Shown one piece after another: positions 18,565 through 28,157 of a stretch of 41,920 nt of DNA. The DNA comes from Gammaproteobacteria bacterium (GTDB lineage: Bacteria; Pseudomonadota; Gammaproteobacteria; S012-40). Below the pieces are notes generated by a model that saw only the letters and a program-made list of their open reading frames with translations, was not told where the DNA came from and searched no databases. The stretch spans positions 1-41,920 of the forward strand of contig JAOUJM010000015.1 of the NCBI GenBank assembly GCA_029883265.1. The letters are read 5' to 3'. Within the stretch, counting starts at the first letter, position 1, and every line of letters begins with the position of its first letter. The translations under genes and the position numbers were made by a program.

Positions 18565-18598
18565 TGCACCGGTTGGGTTAAACGCCCGACCGGGCGCA
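18565..18598 (+). promoter_or_regulatory. intercistronic hairpin between pilin and chaperone genes
   Basis: CCGGTTGGG (18569-18577) can pair with CCCGACCGG (18585-18593), with one G-T wobble, around a seven-base loop. TGC/GCA flanks extend the stem. There is no T-tract. Such a structure after the first pilin gene could protect the upstream mRNA or partly stop transcription, favouring pilin over chaperone and usher. The effect is inferred. Confidence 0.55.
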
Positions 18599-18634
18599 TG
18601 CTAATAATAATATTGAATTCATGTGGGGGACGCT

Positions 18635-19411
18635 GTGTTGCTTTTTCGCACCAGTCTAATTCTTGTGCTATTGATGTTTGTATCCACTTTCGTGCATGCC
18701 AGTACGTTCAAAGTTCATCCCTTACGTTTTCAATTTGATGGTGAAAAAAAATCGGATGTTCTGAAGCTTACCAATACCAGTGATAATGCGGTCACAGTGC
18801 AGTTGGAAAGTGTGAAGTGGGCACAAGATAGTGCGGGCAATGATTTATACGAACCCACGCAAGACATCATTTTTTTTCCAAAAATAGTCACATTGGAAAA
18901 AGATCAACAACGCATAGTGCGTATCGGTTATCGCGGTGAACCCGCTTTAAAGCATGAAAAGTTTTATCGACTGTTCGCGCAAGAGTTACCTGGACAAGGG
19001 CAAAAACAAGGCGCATTGAATTTCTCGTTTCGATTCAGTATGCCCATTTTCATAAAAGCAAAACAACAACAGCCAAAACACAAAATTACTCGTACCAGTG
19101 TGAGAAACGGCGCGATCCATGTCACCATGGAAAACACAGGCAATAGTCACTATTTAGTAAAGAAAATATTTGCAGTGGCTCAAGATCAGTCACAAACGGA
19201 TTTATCGACGGTGGAAACCAGCGGTTGGTATATATTGCCGGGTGTCGAACGGACATTTACTATTCCATTGCAAGAAGCCGACTGCCGAGCAGCCAAACAA
19301 TATCTATTAGCCGTGCAAGCCGGCAAAAAAACTTTACATTCCCAAACAAGCATTGATGCTGAGCAATGTAAAGCGATTGCACGTAAGAAAACACAGGTTG
19401 CAGGTCCTTAA
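18635..19411 (+). CDS. periplasmic PapD-like pilus chaperone
   Basis: This 258-residue protein starts at GTG 18635, which follows GGGGGA closely; GTG 18623 is an alternative adding four residues. Signal peptide 1-22 ends FVHA. The N-terminal immunoglobulin-like domain has VHPLRFQFDGEKKSDVLKLTNTSDNAVTVQLE, then IIFFPKIVTLEKDQQRIVRIGYR, the G1-strand region characteristic of pilus chaperones. A C-terminal domain follows. It binds SCPU subunits in the periplasm and hands them to the usher 15 bases downstream. Of the Csu-type (archaic) class, judged by its partners. Confidence 0.9.
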   Translation: MLLFRTSLILVLLMFVSTFVHASTFKVHPLRFQFDGEKKSDVLKLTNTSDNAVTVQLESVKWAQDSAGNDLYEPTQDIIFFPKIVTLEKDQQRIVRIGYRGEPALKHEKFYRLFAQELPGQGQKQGALNFSFRFSMPIFIKAKQQQPKHKITRTSVRNGAIHVTMENTGNSHYLVKKIFAVAQDQSQTDLSTVETSGWYILPGVERTFTIPLQEADCRAAKQYLLAVQAGKKTLHSQTSIDAEQCKAIARKKTQVAGP

Positions 19412-19426
19412 CCATGGTGATTATTG

Positions 19427-21775
19427 ATGACACGTTTTGCTATACCTGTTGTTGTCGTTTTATTGGTATTACTGCCAACACTTGTTTGTGCAGATAAGCA
19501 AGATTTGGAAATCCCACTAAAAATTTTACTCAATCAGGAAGATAAAGGTGAATATTTCGTACTTTTGGCCAAAGACGAAGATATTTTAATTCGTGCCGAT
19601 GATATTGAACGACTAGGTATTCGAGCGGTTAATACTGCTGTGCATGTCAAACACACCGCCTACGTATCCCTAAAACGTTTACGTCCTCAAGTGAGTTATA
19701 GTGTCAATGAAAGCAGTTTGTCCTTGCAACTTTCAGTTGACCCGCATTTACTAAACAAAACAGTTGTGAGTGCGACGCCGCAAACAAAATCAAATAATCT
19801 TTTTGGTATTGATTCAGCATTTCTGAATTATAGTTTTCCTCAAAACGGTGCAAGTGGGCAAGCCTATAGCCAACCGAAAATTCCTTTGGAAGCCGTGGTA
19901 AATGCACATGGATTCTTATTGCGTAGCCAGTTTTATTATACGCAAATTGACGGTGCAAGTTTTTGGTCGAGAACCATGTCGAATATAACTCGCGATATTC
20001 CAAATAAATTACTACGACTTACACTGGGTGACGTTGCGGTGAGTAGTGGTGAATTGGGCAGTAGTGGTATTTACGCGGGTTTGAATATTAGTCGGGTATT
20101 TTCTTTGTCGCCGTACTTTGCACAATACCCTGGGCTCGATGTGAGTGGTTTATTAGAAACCAGTTCCACGGTCGATGTTTATGTGAATAATGTGTTGGTG
20201 CGTTCAGAGCGCTTGCCTGCGGGTCAATTTGAAATTAACGACTTACCAAATGTCTATGGCTCGGGCGAAGCATTTTTAAAAATAACCGATGTGTTTGGGC
20301 GCGAACGTGTGCTTGGTGTACCGTATTATGTGTCGAATCGTTTGTTAAAAAAAAATGTGCATGAATATTCGTATACCATTGGTTTCAAACAACAGAATTT
20401 GAATAATGAAGTCGTTGGTGCAAATTGGGATGTGGGTTATAAAACAAGTCACCCCACCGTAATGGCATTTCACCGTTTTGGATTTCGTCGCTGGTTAACT
20501 CTGGGCTTGCGTGGTGAAGCCGATCCTGATTTGCAAAACCTTGGGCCTATGTTGAATGTTTTGATAAGTCGTAAAGGCGAATTGAGCGCCGGTGTGGCCA
20601 TTAGTCGAAGTGCGGCTAAAAGCGCTAAAGCTGCTTATGCGCGCTATTACTATACATCAAAATTTTTCCATTTACGCTCGGATATTTCCTATTTTGATGA
20701 AAATTATGCGCACCATAATTTACCACCGGGTGTGGTTCGCACCAAACAATCACAAAATGTTGGCGCTGGTTTACATGGTCTAAAACTAGGTTCGATATCA
20801 TTTAATTATAATGAAACACAATACCATCGCGAAACGGCTTCTCAGCGATTAAGTGTGGTGTTGAGTACGCGCATTGGTCGTTTAACCTCCCTATTATTGC
20901 GAGCAACTCAGATGCAAACAGCGGGTGTGTTTTCCAATTCAATGTTGTTAAGTTTACACACCAGTTTGGGTAGACGTGCCGCTGCAAATGCAAGCTACAC
21001 TCAGGATGAAGATCACTTCAATCAGAATTTTTATATTCATGAAACCGCGCCTGCGGGTCGTGGCATCGGTTATCGGTTACGTTTGGGTGAAACCGAACAA
21101 ACTAAAAATAATGGCGACTGGGTGGGCGATGCGTCCTTACGCGTCAAAAATAAGTTTGCACTCATTTCCAGTGATGTGACTAAGGCTGTCGGTTACAAAT
21201 CCTATCAAACCAGTATTTCCGGTAGCTTGGCTTTTGTTGACAATGAATTCTTTTTAACACAACCTATACGGGATAGCTTCGCTTTGGTTAAAGCCGGGCA
21301 GTTGGACGATATCCAAGTATTCTACAATAATGAACCTATGGGACGCACGCAAAAGGGTCGTTTGATTATTCCCAATTTAACCTCTTATGCGAAGAACAGT
21401 TTGTCGATAGACGCCAGTGCGCTTCCTGTCAATATGAGTTTGCACAACGATAGACAAACAATTTCACCTAGTTTTCGCAGTGGTGGTGTCGCGGAATTTG
21501 AGTTAGAAAAATTTCAAGGGTTTGTTGGGCATATTTATTTTCGCCAGGGTATGCAGCGGAAACCAGCTGACTACGCCGAATATCGCATCAAGACCGCTCA
21601 AGGTTCAATTGATTCGATTGTTGGTTTACGTGGTGAAATTTATTTAGAAAATTTACATCCGGGAAGTTATGCTGGCAAACTCTTTTATAAAGGTGAACAG
21701 TGCGATTTTGAAATCAATGTACCACAAAGTGAGGAATTACAAGTTGAGTTGGAGGATGTCTATTGTGAAATATAG
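19427..21775 (+). CDS. outer-membrane pilus usher
   Basis: This 782-residue protein starts at ATG 19427 (an in-frame TTG precedes it), seven bases after GGTGA. Signal peptide 1-22 ends LVCA. An N-terminal chaperone-binding domain is followed by a 24-strand-type beta-barrel region, interrupted by a plug-like segment with SSTVDVYVNNVLVRSERLPAGQFEINDLP near 245-275, a strong usher signature. The C-terminal region has SYAGKLFYKGEQCDFEINVP, the typical end with a late cysteine. It forms the secretion pore and assembly platform for the SCPU fibre. The next gene overlaps its last 11 bases. Confidence 0.93.
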   Translation: MTRFAIPVVVVLLVLLPTLVCADKQDLEIPLKILLNQEDKGEYFVLLAKDEDILIRADDIERLGIRAVNTAVHVKHTAYVSLKRLRPQVSYSVNESSLSLQLSVDPHLLNKTVVSATPQTKSNNLFGIDSAFLNYSFPQNGASGQAYSQPKIPLEAVVNAHGFLLRSQFYYTQIDGASFWSRTMSNITRDIPNKLLRLTLGDVAVSSGELGSSGIYAGLNISRVFSLSPYFAQYPGLDVSGLLETSSTVDVYVNNVLVRSERLPAGQFEINDLPNVYGSGEAFLKITDVFGRERVLGVPYYVSNRLLKKNVHEYSYTIGFKQQNLNNEVVGANWDVGYKTSHPTVMAFHRFGFRRWLTLGLRGEADPDLQNLGPMLNVLISRKGELSAGVAISRSAAKSAKAAYARYYYTSKFFHLRSDISYFDENYAHHNLPPGVVRTKQSQNVGAGLHGLKLGSISFNYNETQYHRETASQRLSVVLSTRIGRLTSLLLRATQMQTAGVFSNSMLLSLHTSLGRRAAANASYTQDEDHFNQNFYIHETAPAGRGIGYRLRLGETEQTKNNGDWVGDASLRVKNKFALISSDVTKAVGYKSYQTSISGSLAFVDNEFFLTQPIRDSFALVKAGQLDDIQVFYNNEPMGRTQKGRLIIPNLTSYAKNSLSIDASALPVNMSLHNDRQTISPSFRSGGVAEFELEKFQGFVGHIYFRQGMQRKPADYAEYRIKTAQGSIDSIVGLRGEIYLENLHPGSYAGKLFYKGEQCDFEINVPQSEELQVELEDVYCEI

Positions 21776-22211
21776 TCGAGTCTTTTGTTTCTTGCTTGTA
21801 TTCACACCTGCGTTGTCTTGGGGTAATTGTTTAGTCACGGGATTAAGTTTGAGTTTCGGCACTTATGAACCTTTTGTTGCTATTCCGAGCGATAGTAATG
21901 GTTTGGTAGAAGTGTTGTGTGACTTGAATTTATCCTATCAGGTAACACTTGATGCGGGTTTGAATAGTCAGGGCTCTGTGATTACACGACAGCTTCGCGA
22001 TGCGAGTGGCAATAGCAGTTTACTTTACAATCTTTATCTTGATCCAAGTTTCACTCTAATTTGGGGTACTGGTGAAGCGGGTAGTGAAGTGTTTAATGGA
22101 ATTGGTGGTGGCAGTAGTATGCAAATCCCAGTGTATGGACGCATTCCTGGTCGGCAGAATGTGGCACCCGGTGTTTATACGGACAATGTCGTAATCACGG
22201 TGGCTTGGTAA
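21765..22211 (+). CDS. second spore coat U-type subunit, probable tip or adaptor pilin
   Basis: This 148-residue protein starts at GTG 21765, nine bases after GGAGG; ATG 21756 touches that site and is less likely. Signal peptide MKYSRVFCFLLVFTPALSWG is followed by the SCPU pattern NCLVTGLSLSFGTYEPF and ends with APGVYTDNVVITVAW. It is shorter and clearly diverged from the first subunit. Its last position in the operon, translationally coupled to the usher, matches tip subunits of Csu-like systems, though a single domain is smaller than the two-domain CsuE adhesin. Confidence 0.82.
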   Translation: MKYSRVFCFLLVFTPALSWGNCLVTGLSLSFGTYEPFVAIPSDSNGLVEVLCDLNLSYQVTLDAGLNSQGSVITRQLRDASGNSSLLYNLYLDPSFTLIWGTGEAGSEVFNGIGGGSSMQIPVYGRIPGRQNVAPGVYTDNVVITVAW

Positions 22212-22231
22212 GCTTAACGAATGTTTTGTTG

Positions 22232-24901
22232 CTAGCTAGCTCGCTTTAAGTGAAGTTGAATCCATTGTTCGAGTTCCGGGATTGGCAAAGGACGGGATAG
22301 CAGAAAACCTTGAACAAAATCACAATGGTGTTGGACCAGAAACTGTAGTTGTTGCTCGGTTTCGATTCCTTCTGCAACAATATCAATTTTAAGATGTCGG
22401 CATAACTCAATAATTGTATTTACAATGGCTCTGTCTTGTTGGTTGTCGGGGATTTCGACGAGAAAAGATCGATCAATTTTTAGAATATCAACCGGGAATC
22501 GTTTTAAATAATTCAATGAGGAATAACCGGTTCCAAAATCATCGATGGCTATTTTAATGCCTAGGGAGCGAATGGCATGTAATTTTTCAATATTTTGCTC
22601 CAAATCATCTAATAAAACAGACTCGGTGATTTCAATTTCTAGTAAGTCTTTTTGATTGCCCAAGGCGTTAGTCACATCAGTGATGTGTTGAACAAATTGT
22701 GGGTCTTTGAACTGACGCCCGGAAACATTGATGCTGACACCGATTGTTGCGTGATAGCTATCGCGCCACTCAATAATTTGTTGGGCTGCAGCATTGATAA
22801 CCCAGGTGCCGATGTCGAGGATAATCCCACTTTCCTCTGCAATGGGAATAAAGTCCAATGGTGAAATCAAGCCTTTGATTGGATGCCGCCAGCGAATAAG
22901 CGCTTCGACATGACGAATTTCTTGGCTTTTGGTGTCCAATTGCGGCTGGTACCACAATTCAAATTGATTCTCATTCACCGCAATGCGCAAATCATTTTCT
23001 AACTCCATGCGTCTAAAAGCTTTCTCGTTCATGTCCTGAGTATAAAACTGGTAACGCGCTTTGCCCTTCTCCTTGGCTTCATACATCGCGGTATCTGCAT
23101 TTTTGATTAAAATTTCAATCGAAGTGCCGTCGATGGGATAGGTGGTAATGCCAATGCTGACATTGTTAAACAACTTGTGCTGTTCGATGTCGAAACTTTG
23201 ATCGAGCACTAGCAGTATTTTGTTAGCAATATTGGCTAATTGCTCCTGATGAGCAAAATCTTCGATAATGACTGTGTATTCGTCGCCGCCAATTCTGCAA
23301 ACCGTATCACTCTCACGTAAAACACCTTTTACTCGCAAAGCTATTTGTTGCAGTAAAGTGTCACCACAAGAGTGTCCTAGTGTATCATTTACTTTTTTAA
23401 AGTTATCGACATCGATGAACATAAGTCCGACTAATTTGTTTTGATGGTGGGCTATTTCGATGGCATGTTGTAAACGATCTTTAAATAAATTTCGATTGGG
23501 TAAGCCAGTAATGTCATCATAATTAGCTAAACGGAGCAAACGTTCTTGAGCTTGCTTGCGATCACTAATGTCGAGAATGATCGCGACGAAGACTTGTGGG
23601 TCTTCCGAGCGAGCCAATTGAAGATTGATTTCTACTGGATAAGTTGTGCCGTCTTTTCGTTGATGATTTGTTTCAAACTGTAAAAGTTCTTGCTCACCTG
23701 AATACAGCGGCCCTAGTAAATTAATAAATTGCTCGCGTTCATATTCGGGTTTTATATCATAAGGTGTTAATTGTAAAAGTTCATCCATTGTGTAGCCGAG
23801 ATTCTGTTGGGCACCTTTGTTGACAACTTCAAACTTTAAGTCACTGGAATTGAAAATATAGATTTCATTTGATGAATTATCCAGAATTTGACCAAAACGA
23901 ATTTCTAAATTATTGGCTTGTTTGTGTACCATATATTGCTTGTATAGAAACAGAAAGACCAAACCATTGATGCAAGCAATAGCAATAAATGTGACGACAT
24001 TGAGAAAAGAAAAGTTAATACGCTTATCAACGTCAATCATAAAGCGTTGCCCTTTGTTGCCGACAGGTTCGCTTAATTTCAAATGACGTAAAGTGAAGCC
24101 ATCATTGTGTTGGTTATTAACATAAAACTGGAAGTGGTTGCTGGCTTCATTAATTGGTTTCAGTTTAATCTTTGATGTTTGGATAATGGGATTGTTGCTA
24201 GGCAATAAAAAATCAACTTTTACGAGTACAGAAATGAGCTTCTCTGGTAATTGTATTTTGGATTGATTTTTGTCAACACTTGACCAAATAGGTAAAAATA
24301 CGATGTATGCTTTACCGCCTTCGACCAGTTCAAAAATAGCCGATGCAGCAATTTCATTGGTTTGAATGCTTTGCTCGATAGCGGGTTTAAGGTGTGGAAT
24401 CGAATACACATCAAGACCATAAATATCCATGGTGCTTGGGTCACTTGGATATAAATAAGTGATAGGGTAATGTATATCTTTAGCCTTTAAATCTTCCCAT
24501 TGGCGGGTGCCGTTATAAGAAAAACTTTTAACTTTATATTTTTGGTTTAACAAATTTGAATAGCGTTTCTCAAAGTCACTCACTTGTGCATGATTGACCC
24601 GTTGCTGTATTTCTAACATGTATAGTTGTGGACTGGACTCAAATATTTGTTGTGCAAAATTATTTAGTGATTGCGTGCTGGTTTGTGGGTTTTGTGATAA
24701 ATAGGCGCGAACACTGGTTAATACAAGTTCGTTGACACGGGTCTTTTCTTGAATACTATTGATCAAGGTATTCGTTTGAGATTTAAACCGTTCTTGCTCA
24801 GTTCTAAGTTCAGCTTGTATATAAATAGAAAACAAAAATAAGGTGAGCAATATATAAATGGCAAAAGAAATAAATAGATTGAGTCGTTTGTGATGCGCCA
24901 A
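22232..24901 (-). CDS. CHASE-PAS-GGDEF-EAL c-di-GMP turnover protein
   Basis: This 889-residue inner-membrane sensor has TM1 at 9-29, a periplasmic CHASE-like ligand domain at about 45-260, TM2 at 299-320, a PAS domain at about 337-447, GGDEF at about 455-615 and EAL at about 635-885. The cyclase motif is GGDEY (538-542), with an inhibitory RxxD site, RESD, at 529-532. The phosphodiesterase keeps EAL at 666-668, EITES at 757-761 and DDFGTGYSSL at 787-796. Both activities therefore look possible. CHASE domains often sense small molecules; the ligand is unknown. It converges on the pilus operon with only 20 bases between stops, so it may set c-di-GMP for surface attachment (inference). Confidence 0.93.
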   Translation of the reverse strand: MAHHKRLNLFISFAIYILLTLFLFSIYIQAELRTEQERFKSQTNTLINSIQEKTRVNELVLTSVRAYLSQNPQTSTQSLNNFAQQIFESSPQLYMLEIQQRVNHAQVSDFEKRYSNLLNQKYKVKSFSYNGTRQWEDLKAKDIHYPITYLYPSDPSTMDIYGLDVYSIPHLKPAIEQSIQTNEIAASAIFELVEGGKAYIVFLPIWSSVDKNQSKIQLPEKLISVLVKVDFLLPSNNPIIQTSKIKLKPINEASNHFQFYVNNQHNDGFTLRHLKLSEPVGNKGQRFMIDVDKRINFSFLNVVTFIAIACINGLVFLFLYKQYMVHKQANNLEIRFGQILDNSSNEIYIFNSSDLKFEVVNKGAQQNLGYTMDELLQLTPYDIKPEYEREQFINLLGPLYSGEQELLQFETNHQRKDGTTYPVEINLQLARSEDPQVFVAIILDISDRKQAQERLLRLANYDDITGLPNRNLFKDRLQHAIEIAHHQNKLVGLMFIDVDNFKKVNDTLGHSCGDTLLQQIALRVKGVLRESDTVCRIGGDEYTVIIEDFAHQEQLANIANKILLVLDQSFDIEQHKLFNNVSIGITTYPIDGTSIEILIKNADTAMYEAKEKGKARYQFYTQDMNEKAFRRMELENDLRIAVNENQFELWYQPQLDTKSQEIRHVEALIRWRHPIKGLISPLDFIPIAEESGIILDIGTWVINAAAQQIIEWRDSYHATIGVSINVSGRQFKDPQFVQHITDVTNALGNQKDLLEIEITESVLLDDLEQNIEKLHAIRSLGIKIAIDDFGTGYSSLNYLKRFPVDILKIDRSFLVEIPDNQQDRAIVNTIIELCRHLKIDIVAEGIETEQQLQFLVQHHCDFVQGFLLSRPLPIPELEQWIQLHLKRAS

Positions 24902-25068
24902 AACGTCTAGCCTTAAACTGAATATACGGTTAGGAATAACATTAATTATAGTGAAACTATAGTAGTGCTAACACTTTGTAATATATCGTTTAAAGTTTGG
25001 TATAAGTTTAGGCTTATGTCTAGTTTTGATAAGGTTGATGTGTGGTTTTGTTTTTGTTTGAAGGGGGT

Positions 25069-25098
25069 AGGGGGAAGATTATTTAAAACCCTCCCCCT
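25069..25098. repeat. GC-rich inverted repeat after the beta-propeller gene
   Basis: AGGGGGA (25069-25075) and TCCCCCT (25092-25098) are exact complements with a 16-base loop. It lies 13 bases beyond the minus-strand beta-propeller stop. No T-tract follows, so at best it is a weak or factor-assisted transcript end. Confidence 0.4.
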
Positions 25099-25110
25099 CT
25101 TAATGGCGTT

Positions 25111-27285
25111 CTATTGCGGTCCGGTAACTTGCTCTGGCGCTAGCCATTCGGCAGACCAAAGGTCGCTGTTATTGACAAAATAAATTTGATTGTCGGTAAT
25201 GATGCTGCGTGGAGACTGTAGATACATGTAGCGTAGCGTTGAGCCAGTATCCGCTTGAGCGATTTTTAGAAAACCATCATTGACTAAAGTGGCCCCGGCA
25301 GTACTTTCTACGTTTTGGTTGATGGTCAGTAGTTGGGTGCCGGAATAACTCCAAGCGTAGTGAGTAGCAGCAGTGGGTAAACGATTATACAAATAGGGTT
25401 CACCGTCATGCACATTCATAGGAATACTGATTCGTTGTCGACCATCGCCTAAATCAAGAATGCTAAACGCATGATGATCCCAGGCCACTAAACTATTGCT
25501 GCCACGCTTACCAATTTCAACACTATTGATTAAAGTCGGGTTGGTTTTATCGCTTATATTGAATAAACCGATTTTGATACCTTGGTACCATGCAGTATTA
25601 TTTTCAACGATTGCGTTTTTACCAACGCCTAATAAATAATTATCACCGATGGGATGCAGATAATCTGAAAAACCTGGAATTTCTAATTCGCCTTCAATAA
25701 AGGGATTGAGTGCATCCGCTAGATTAATTACATAAAGCGGATCAACCTTTTGGAAGGTGACAACATATGCTGAATCGTTAAAAAAGCGTACGCTATAAAT
25801 ATTCTCGCCAGGTTTACCAATGGGTTCGGGATGTGCGCTATTGGGTAGTTGGCTAATGATTTGTAAGCCCGTTAAACTGCCTCCATTAGAATCCGCTAGA
25901 ATGTAAAGTTTATGTTCTTGTTCACCCCACCTGTTATCTTTATATTGGCTGGTGATGACCCGTAGTTTCTGATCTTTCTCACTAAAGCGGAAAAAGCTTT
26001 GACTACCCCAACCTGTCAGGCCAGGTACCCGTGCCGATGATTTATAGTTGAGCGCCGCGTCACGTATGTCAAATTTGTGAATGATAGTATTGTTTCTCGG
26101 CAAACCAATATCAGCGACTGGATCAAGAAAATAAAAAAATTCACCACGGGTTAGATAAATTGATTCAGTACTGACATAGACTTCCTGGCTGGCATCAAAT
26201 GTACAAGCGAATTTGCTGTTATTCAAATCATCAATCGTTAGTGCTGCTATCGTGACTAGATTGGGAGCATAGACGCTAGCATCTGAGCTTTCAGTCGGAA
26301 TAAAACAATCGCCCGGTAGAACCATGGGTGTAGCGACATCGTCAATCCACGTAGTGGGCAAAATTGATGAACTGACAATATTGTCAATAATGGTTTGATT
26401 ACTTCTTCGATCCAACTCAGAGTTTGCTGCTTCAATTAGACCTGGAATCCAAATATTTTTCTGTGAAACAAGATAGAGTTGGTTACCGATCATGCGGCTT
26501 GCACTACTATAGCCCTGCATCTCAAATTTCCAAAGCAAGCTGGGCGCTGTTGCTACTGAAACATCATAATTCAGCACCAGGCTATGTTCATAATTATAGG
26601 GATAAGCTACATTAGTCGATGCAACAGACGCAACAACGATGAGACGTTTATTTGTGCCGGTGTTATTTGCATTTCGCAAATAGATGCCTTTGACATAATT
26701 AGTATGTTCAGGCAATGTAATTACCGCCACTTCTGCCGCACCCACGGCGTTTGCATTTTTTTGCATAATGCGGATTTCCCAGGGTTCACTATAGACCGGC
26801 GTCCCAGGTGCAAACATAGGTTCGTCGCTGACCACTCTGGCGACGCTTGAATTAACGGCAACATCGAGTTGAGCGTAGGCATATTGTCCTTGTTTGACAA
26901 TATAAATATGAGAATCATCACTTTTAACTAAATCCGCTTCGTCCACGCCTTGTTCGATTAAGTTAGTGCCACTGGATGTGTTGGGAGCAGCGCTTGTTGT
27001 ATCAGCAGCACCAGCTGCGGGTGCGGTCGTAAATTCGGCCGTGTCTGCAAATCCGAGACGTGGTTGATTTGCTTGATTTGCTAATAGTTTCACAAAATAA
27101 TCTTTTAAGGCGGTTTCAAATACCTCGTTGGAACCGGCCTTTTTTAATTCAGTTGTATTAGTGGGTGGTGCTAATGTGTTGTCATCCGCCACTGGCTCCT
27201 CGTTTGTAAAGCTTGTACAAGCCGAGAAAAAGGTAAGCGTTAATAAACCGAGTATAAGGATCAGGTGTTGGTTGCTTGATGTCAT
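25111..27285 (-). CDS. beta-propeller domain lipoprotein
   Basis: This 724-residue protein starts at ATG 27285, just after GGAGGGAG; a 12-residue upstream extension would run through the palindrome and is rejected. Residues 1-22 are a lipoprotein signal with FFSAC and the lipid-bearing Cys23, then a low-complexity linker. EQGVDEADLVKSDDSHIYIV (111-130) is the hallmark start of the secreted beta-propeller family (Beta_propel, GVDEADxVK). Repeated beta-sheet blades follow, such as NSAYVVTFQKVDPLYVINLADALNPFIEGELEIPGFSDYLHPIGDNYLLGVG in the second half (split here only by description). The biochemical role of the family is not known. It has an upstream palindrome matching those of the DUF6502 cluster, so it may belong to the same regulon. 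Confidence 0.85.
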   Translation of the reverse strand: MTSSNQHLILILGLLTLTFFSACTSFTNEEPVADDNTLAPPTNTTELKKAGSNEVFETALKDYFVKLLANQANQPRLGFADTAEFTTAPAAGAADTTSAAPNTSSGTNLIEQGVDEADLVKSDDSHIYIVKQGQYAYAQLDVAVNSSVARVVSDEPMFAPGTPVYSEPWEIRIMQKNANAVGAAEVAVITLPEHTNYVKGIYLRNANNTGTNKRLIVVASVASTNVAYPYNYEHSLVLNYDVSVATAPSLLWKFEMQGYSSASRMIGNQLYLVSQKNIWIPGLIEAANSELDRRSNQTIIDNIVSSSILPTTWIDDVATPMVLPGDCFIPTESSDASVYAPNLVTIAALTIDDLNNSKFACTFDASQEVYVSTESIYLTRGEFFYFLDPVADIGLPRNNTIIHKFDIRDAALNYKSSARVPGLTGWGSQSFFRFSEKDQKLRVITSQYKDNRWGEQEHKLYILADSNGGSLTGLQIISQLPNSAHPEPIGKPGENIYSVRFFNDSAYVVTFQKVDPLYVINLADALNPFIEGELEIPGFSDYLHPIGDNYLLGVGKNAIVENNTAWYQGIKIGLFNISDKTNPTLINSVEIGKRGSNSLVAWDHHAFSILDLGDGRQRISIPMNVHDGEPYLYNRLPTAATHYAWSYSGTQLLTINQNVESTAGATLVNDGFLKIAQADTGSTLRYMYLQSPRSIITDNQIYFVNNSDLWSAEWLAPEQVTGPQ

Positions 27286-27305
27286 GAGTTCTCCCTCCGT
27301 GAAAA

Positions 27306-27320
27306 TGGGAAAAATTCCCA
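27306..27320. promoter_or_regulatory. GGGAA palindrome, site A
   Basis: GGGAA-AAA-TTCCC with flanking T/A is a perfect 6-bp-arm palindrome. It begins 21 bases upstream of the beta-propeller start and lies in the 123-base divergent gap shared with the outer-membrane barrel gene. The same gap also holds ACACT-TTT-AGTGT at 27357-27369. It is a candidate binding site for the DUF6502 proteins. Confidence 0.55.
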
Positions 27321-27408
27321 TATTTATAAGTTAGGGTATGCAGACTAGGATGTCAAACACTTTTAGTGTATGTTGCCCACCAAGAGCCCCATTTAAGATA
27401 GGTTGAGC

Positions 27409-28152
27409 GTGCAAGTAATTGAAAAACTATTGAAAGTATTTTTTCTAATATTGCTTTGCTGTGCGCCTGCGCAAGCCGGTATCAACCACAGGATCAACAG
27501 TGGGTATTTTTATAGCGAAGGTGACTATGGATATAAAAAAATAACCTATTTGCACTATGTTCCTGTTAGTTACTTATACCACCTGGGAAGGCATCGCCTA
27601 GGACTGGGTACAGGCTGGTTGCACATTCGTGGTCCAAGTCTCGAAGGTGTGTTGACACGACCCAGCGCTTACTCTGAAGGTCTAGCAGATACATATATTC
27701 GTTATCAATATCGGCGATTGTTACAACATCGGCGGGTGCTAGTGGAATTAAAAACTCAAATTAAAATTCCGACGGCAGATAGCAAGCGAGGTTTGGGTAC
27801 GGGTAAGTATGATGCGGATATGCGCCTGGCCTATCGTCATTTTCTGCGTTTTTTTTGGCTATCGGCACAAGCAAAATACAAATGGCGGCAAGATTTGACG
27901 ACGATTGAATTAAAAGAAACCTGGGGTGTCGATGCAGGTTTCATATACGCCTGGAGTCCTGGGTTTAGTACGATGCTGCAAGCGCAGTTCGAACAAGCGC
28001 ATACAGCTTTTGGTGAAAATAAGAAAAATATTATTCTGTTAAACAGCTTAAAGTTGGCTCGACCACTAAGTTTGAGTATTTATATAAGTAAAGGCTTTAG
28101 CTTGTCCAGTCCTCAATGGAGTAGTGGTTTGCAAACGACGCTGTCTTGGTAA
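27409..28152 (+). CDS. predicted outer-membrane beta-barrel protein
   Basis: This 247-residue protein is best started at GTG 27409, six bases after AGATAGG; TTG 27403 is the alternative. The signal peptide ends CAPAQA. The mature chain alternates polar and hydrophobic residues in short strands (YLHYVPVSYLYHL, HRLGLGTGWLHI, DTYIRYQYRRLL, VLVELKTQIKIP) and ends in aromatic LSW, typical of barrels folded by Bam. The KIPTADSKRGLGTGKYDADMRL segment recalls the MetA-pathway/transporter-like barrel group. The cargo is unknown. It diverges from the beta-propeller gene and converges on the small acidic gene with a 5-base gap. Confidence 0.7.
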   Translation: MQVIEKLLKVFFLILLCCAPAQAGINHRINSGYFYSEGDYGYKKITYLHYVPVSYLYHLGRHRLGLGTGWLHIRGPSLEGVLTRPSAYSEGLADTYIRYQYRRLLQHRRVLVELKTQIKIPTADSKRGLGTGKYDADMRLAYRHFLRFFWLSAQAKYKWRQDLTTIELKETWGVDAGFIYAWSPGFSTMLQAQFEQAHTAFGENKKNIILLNSLKLARPLSLSIYISKGFSLSSPQWSSGLQTTLSW

Positions 28153-28157
28153 CAGCC

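Noticed and set aside
25061-25098. G-quadruplex candidate in the G-rich stretch after the beta-propeller gene
   Set aside because: Only two runs of three or more G occur on either strand, too few for an intramolecular quadruplex; it is listed as an inverted repeat.
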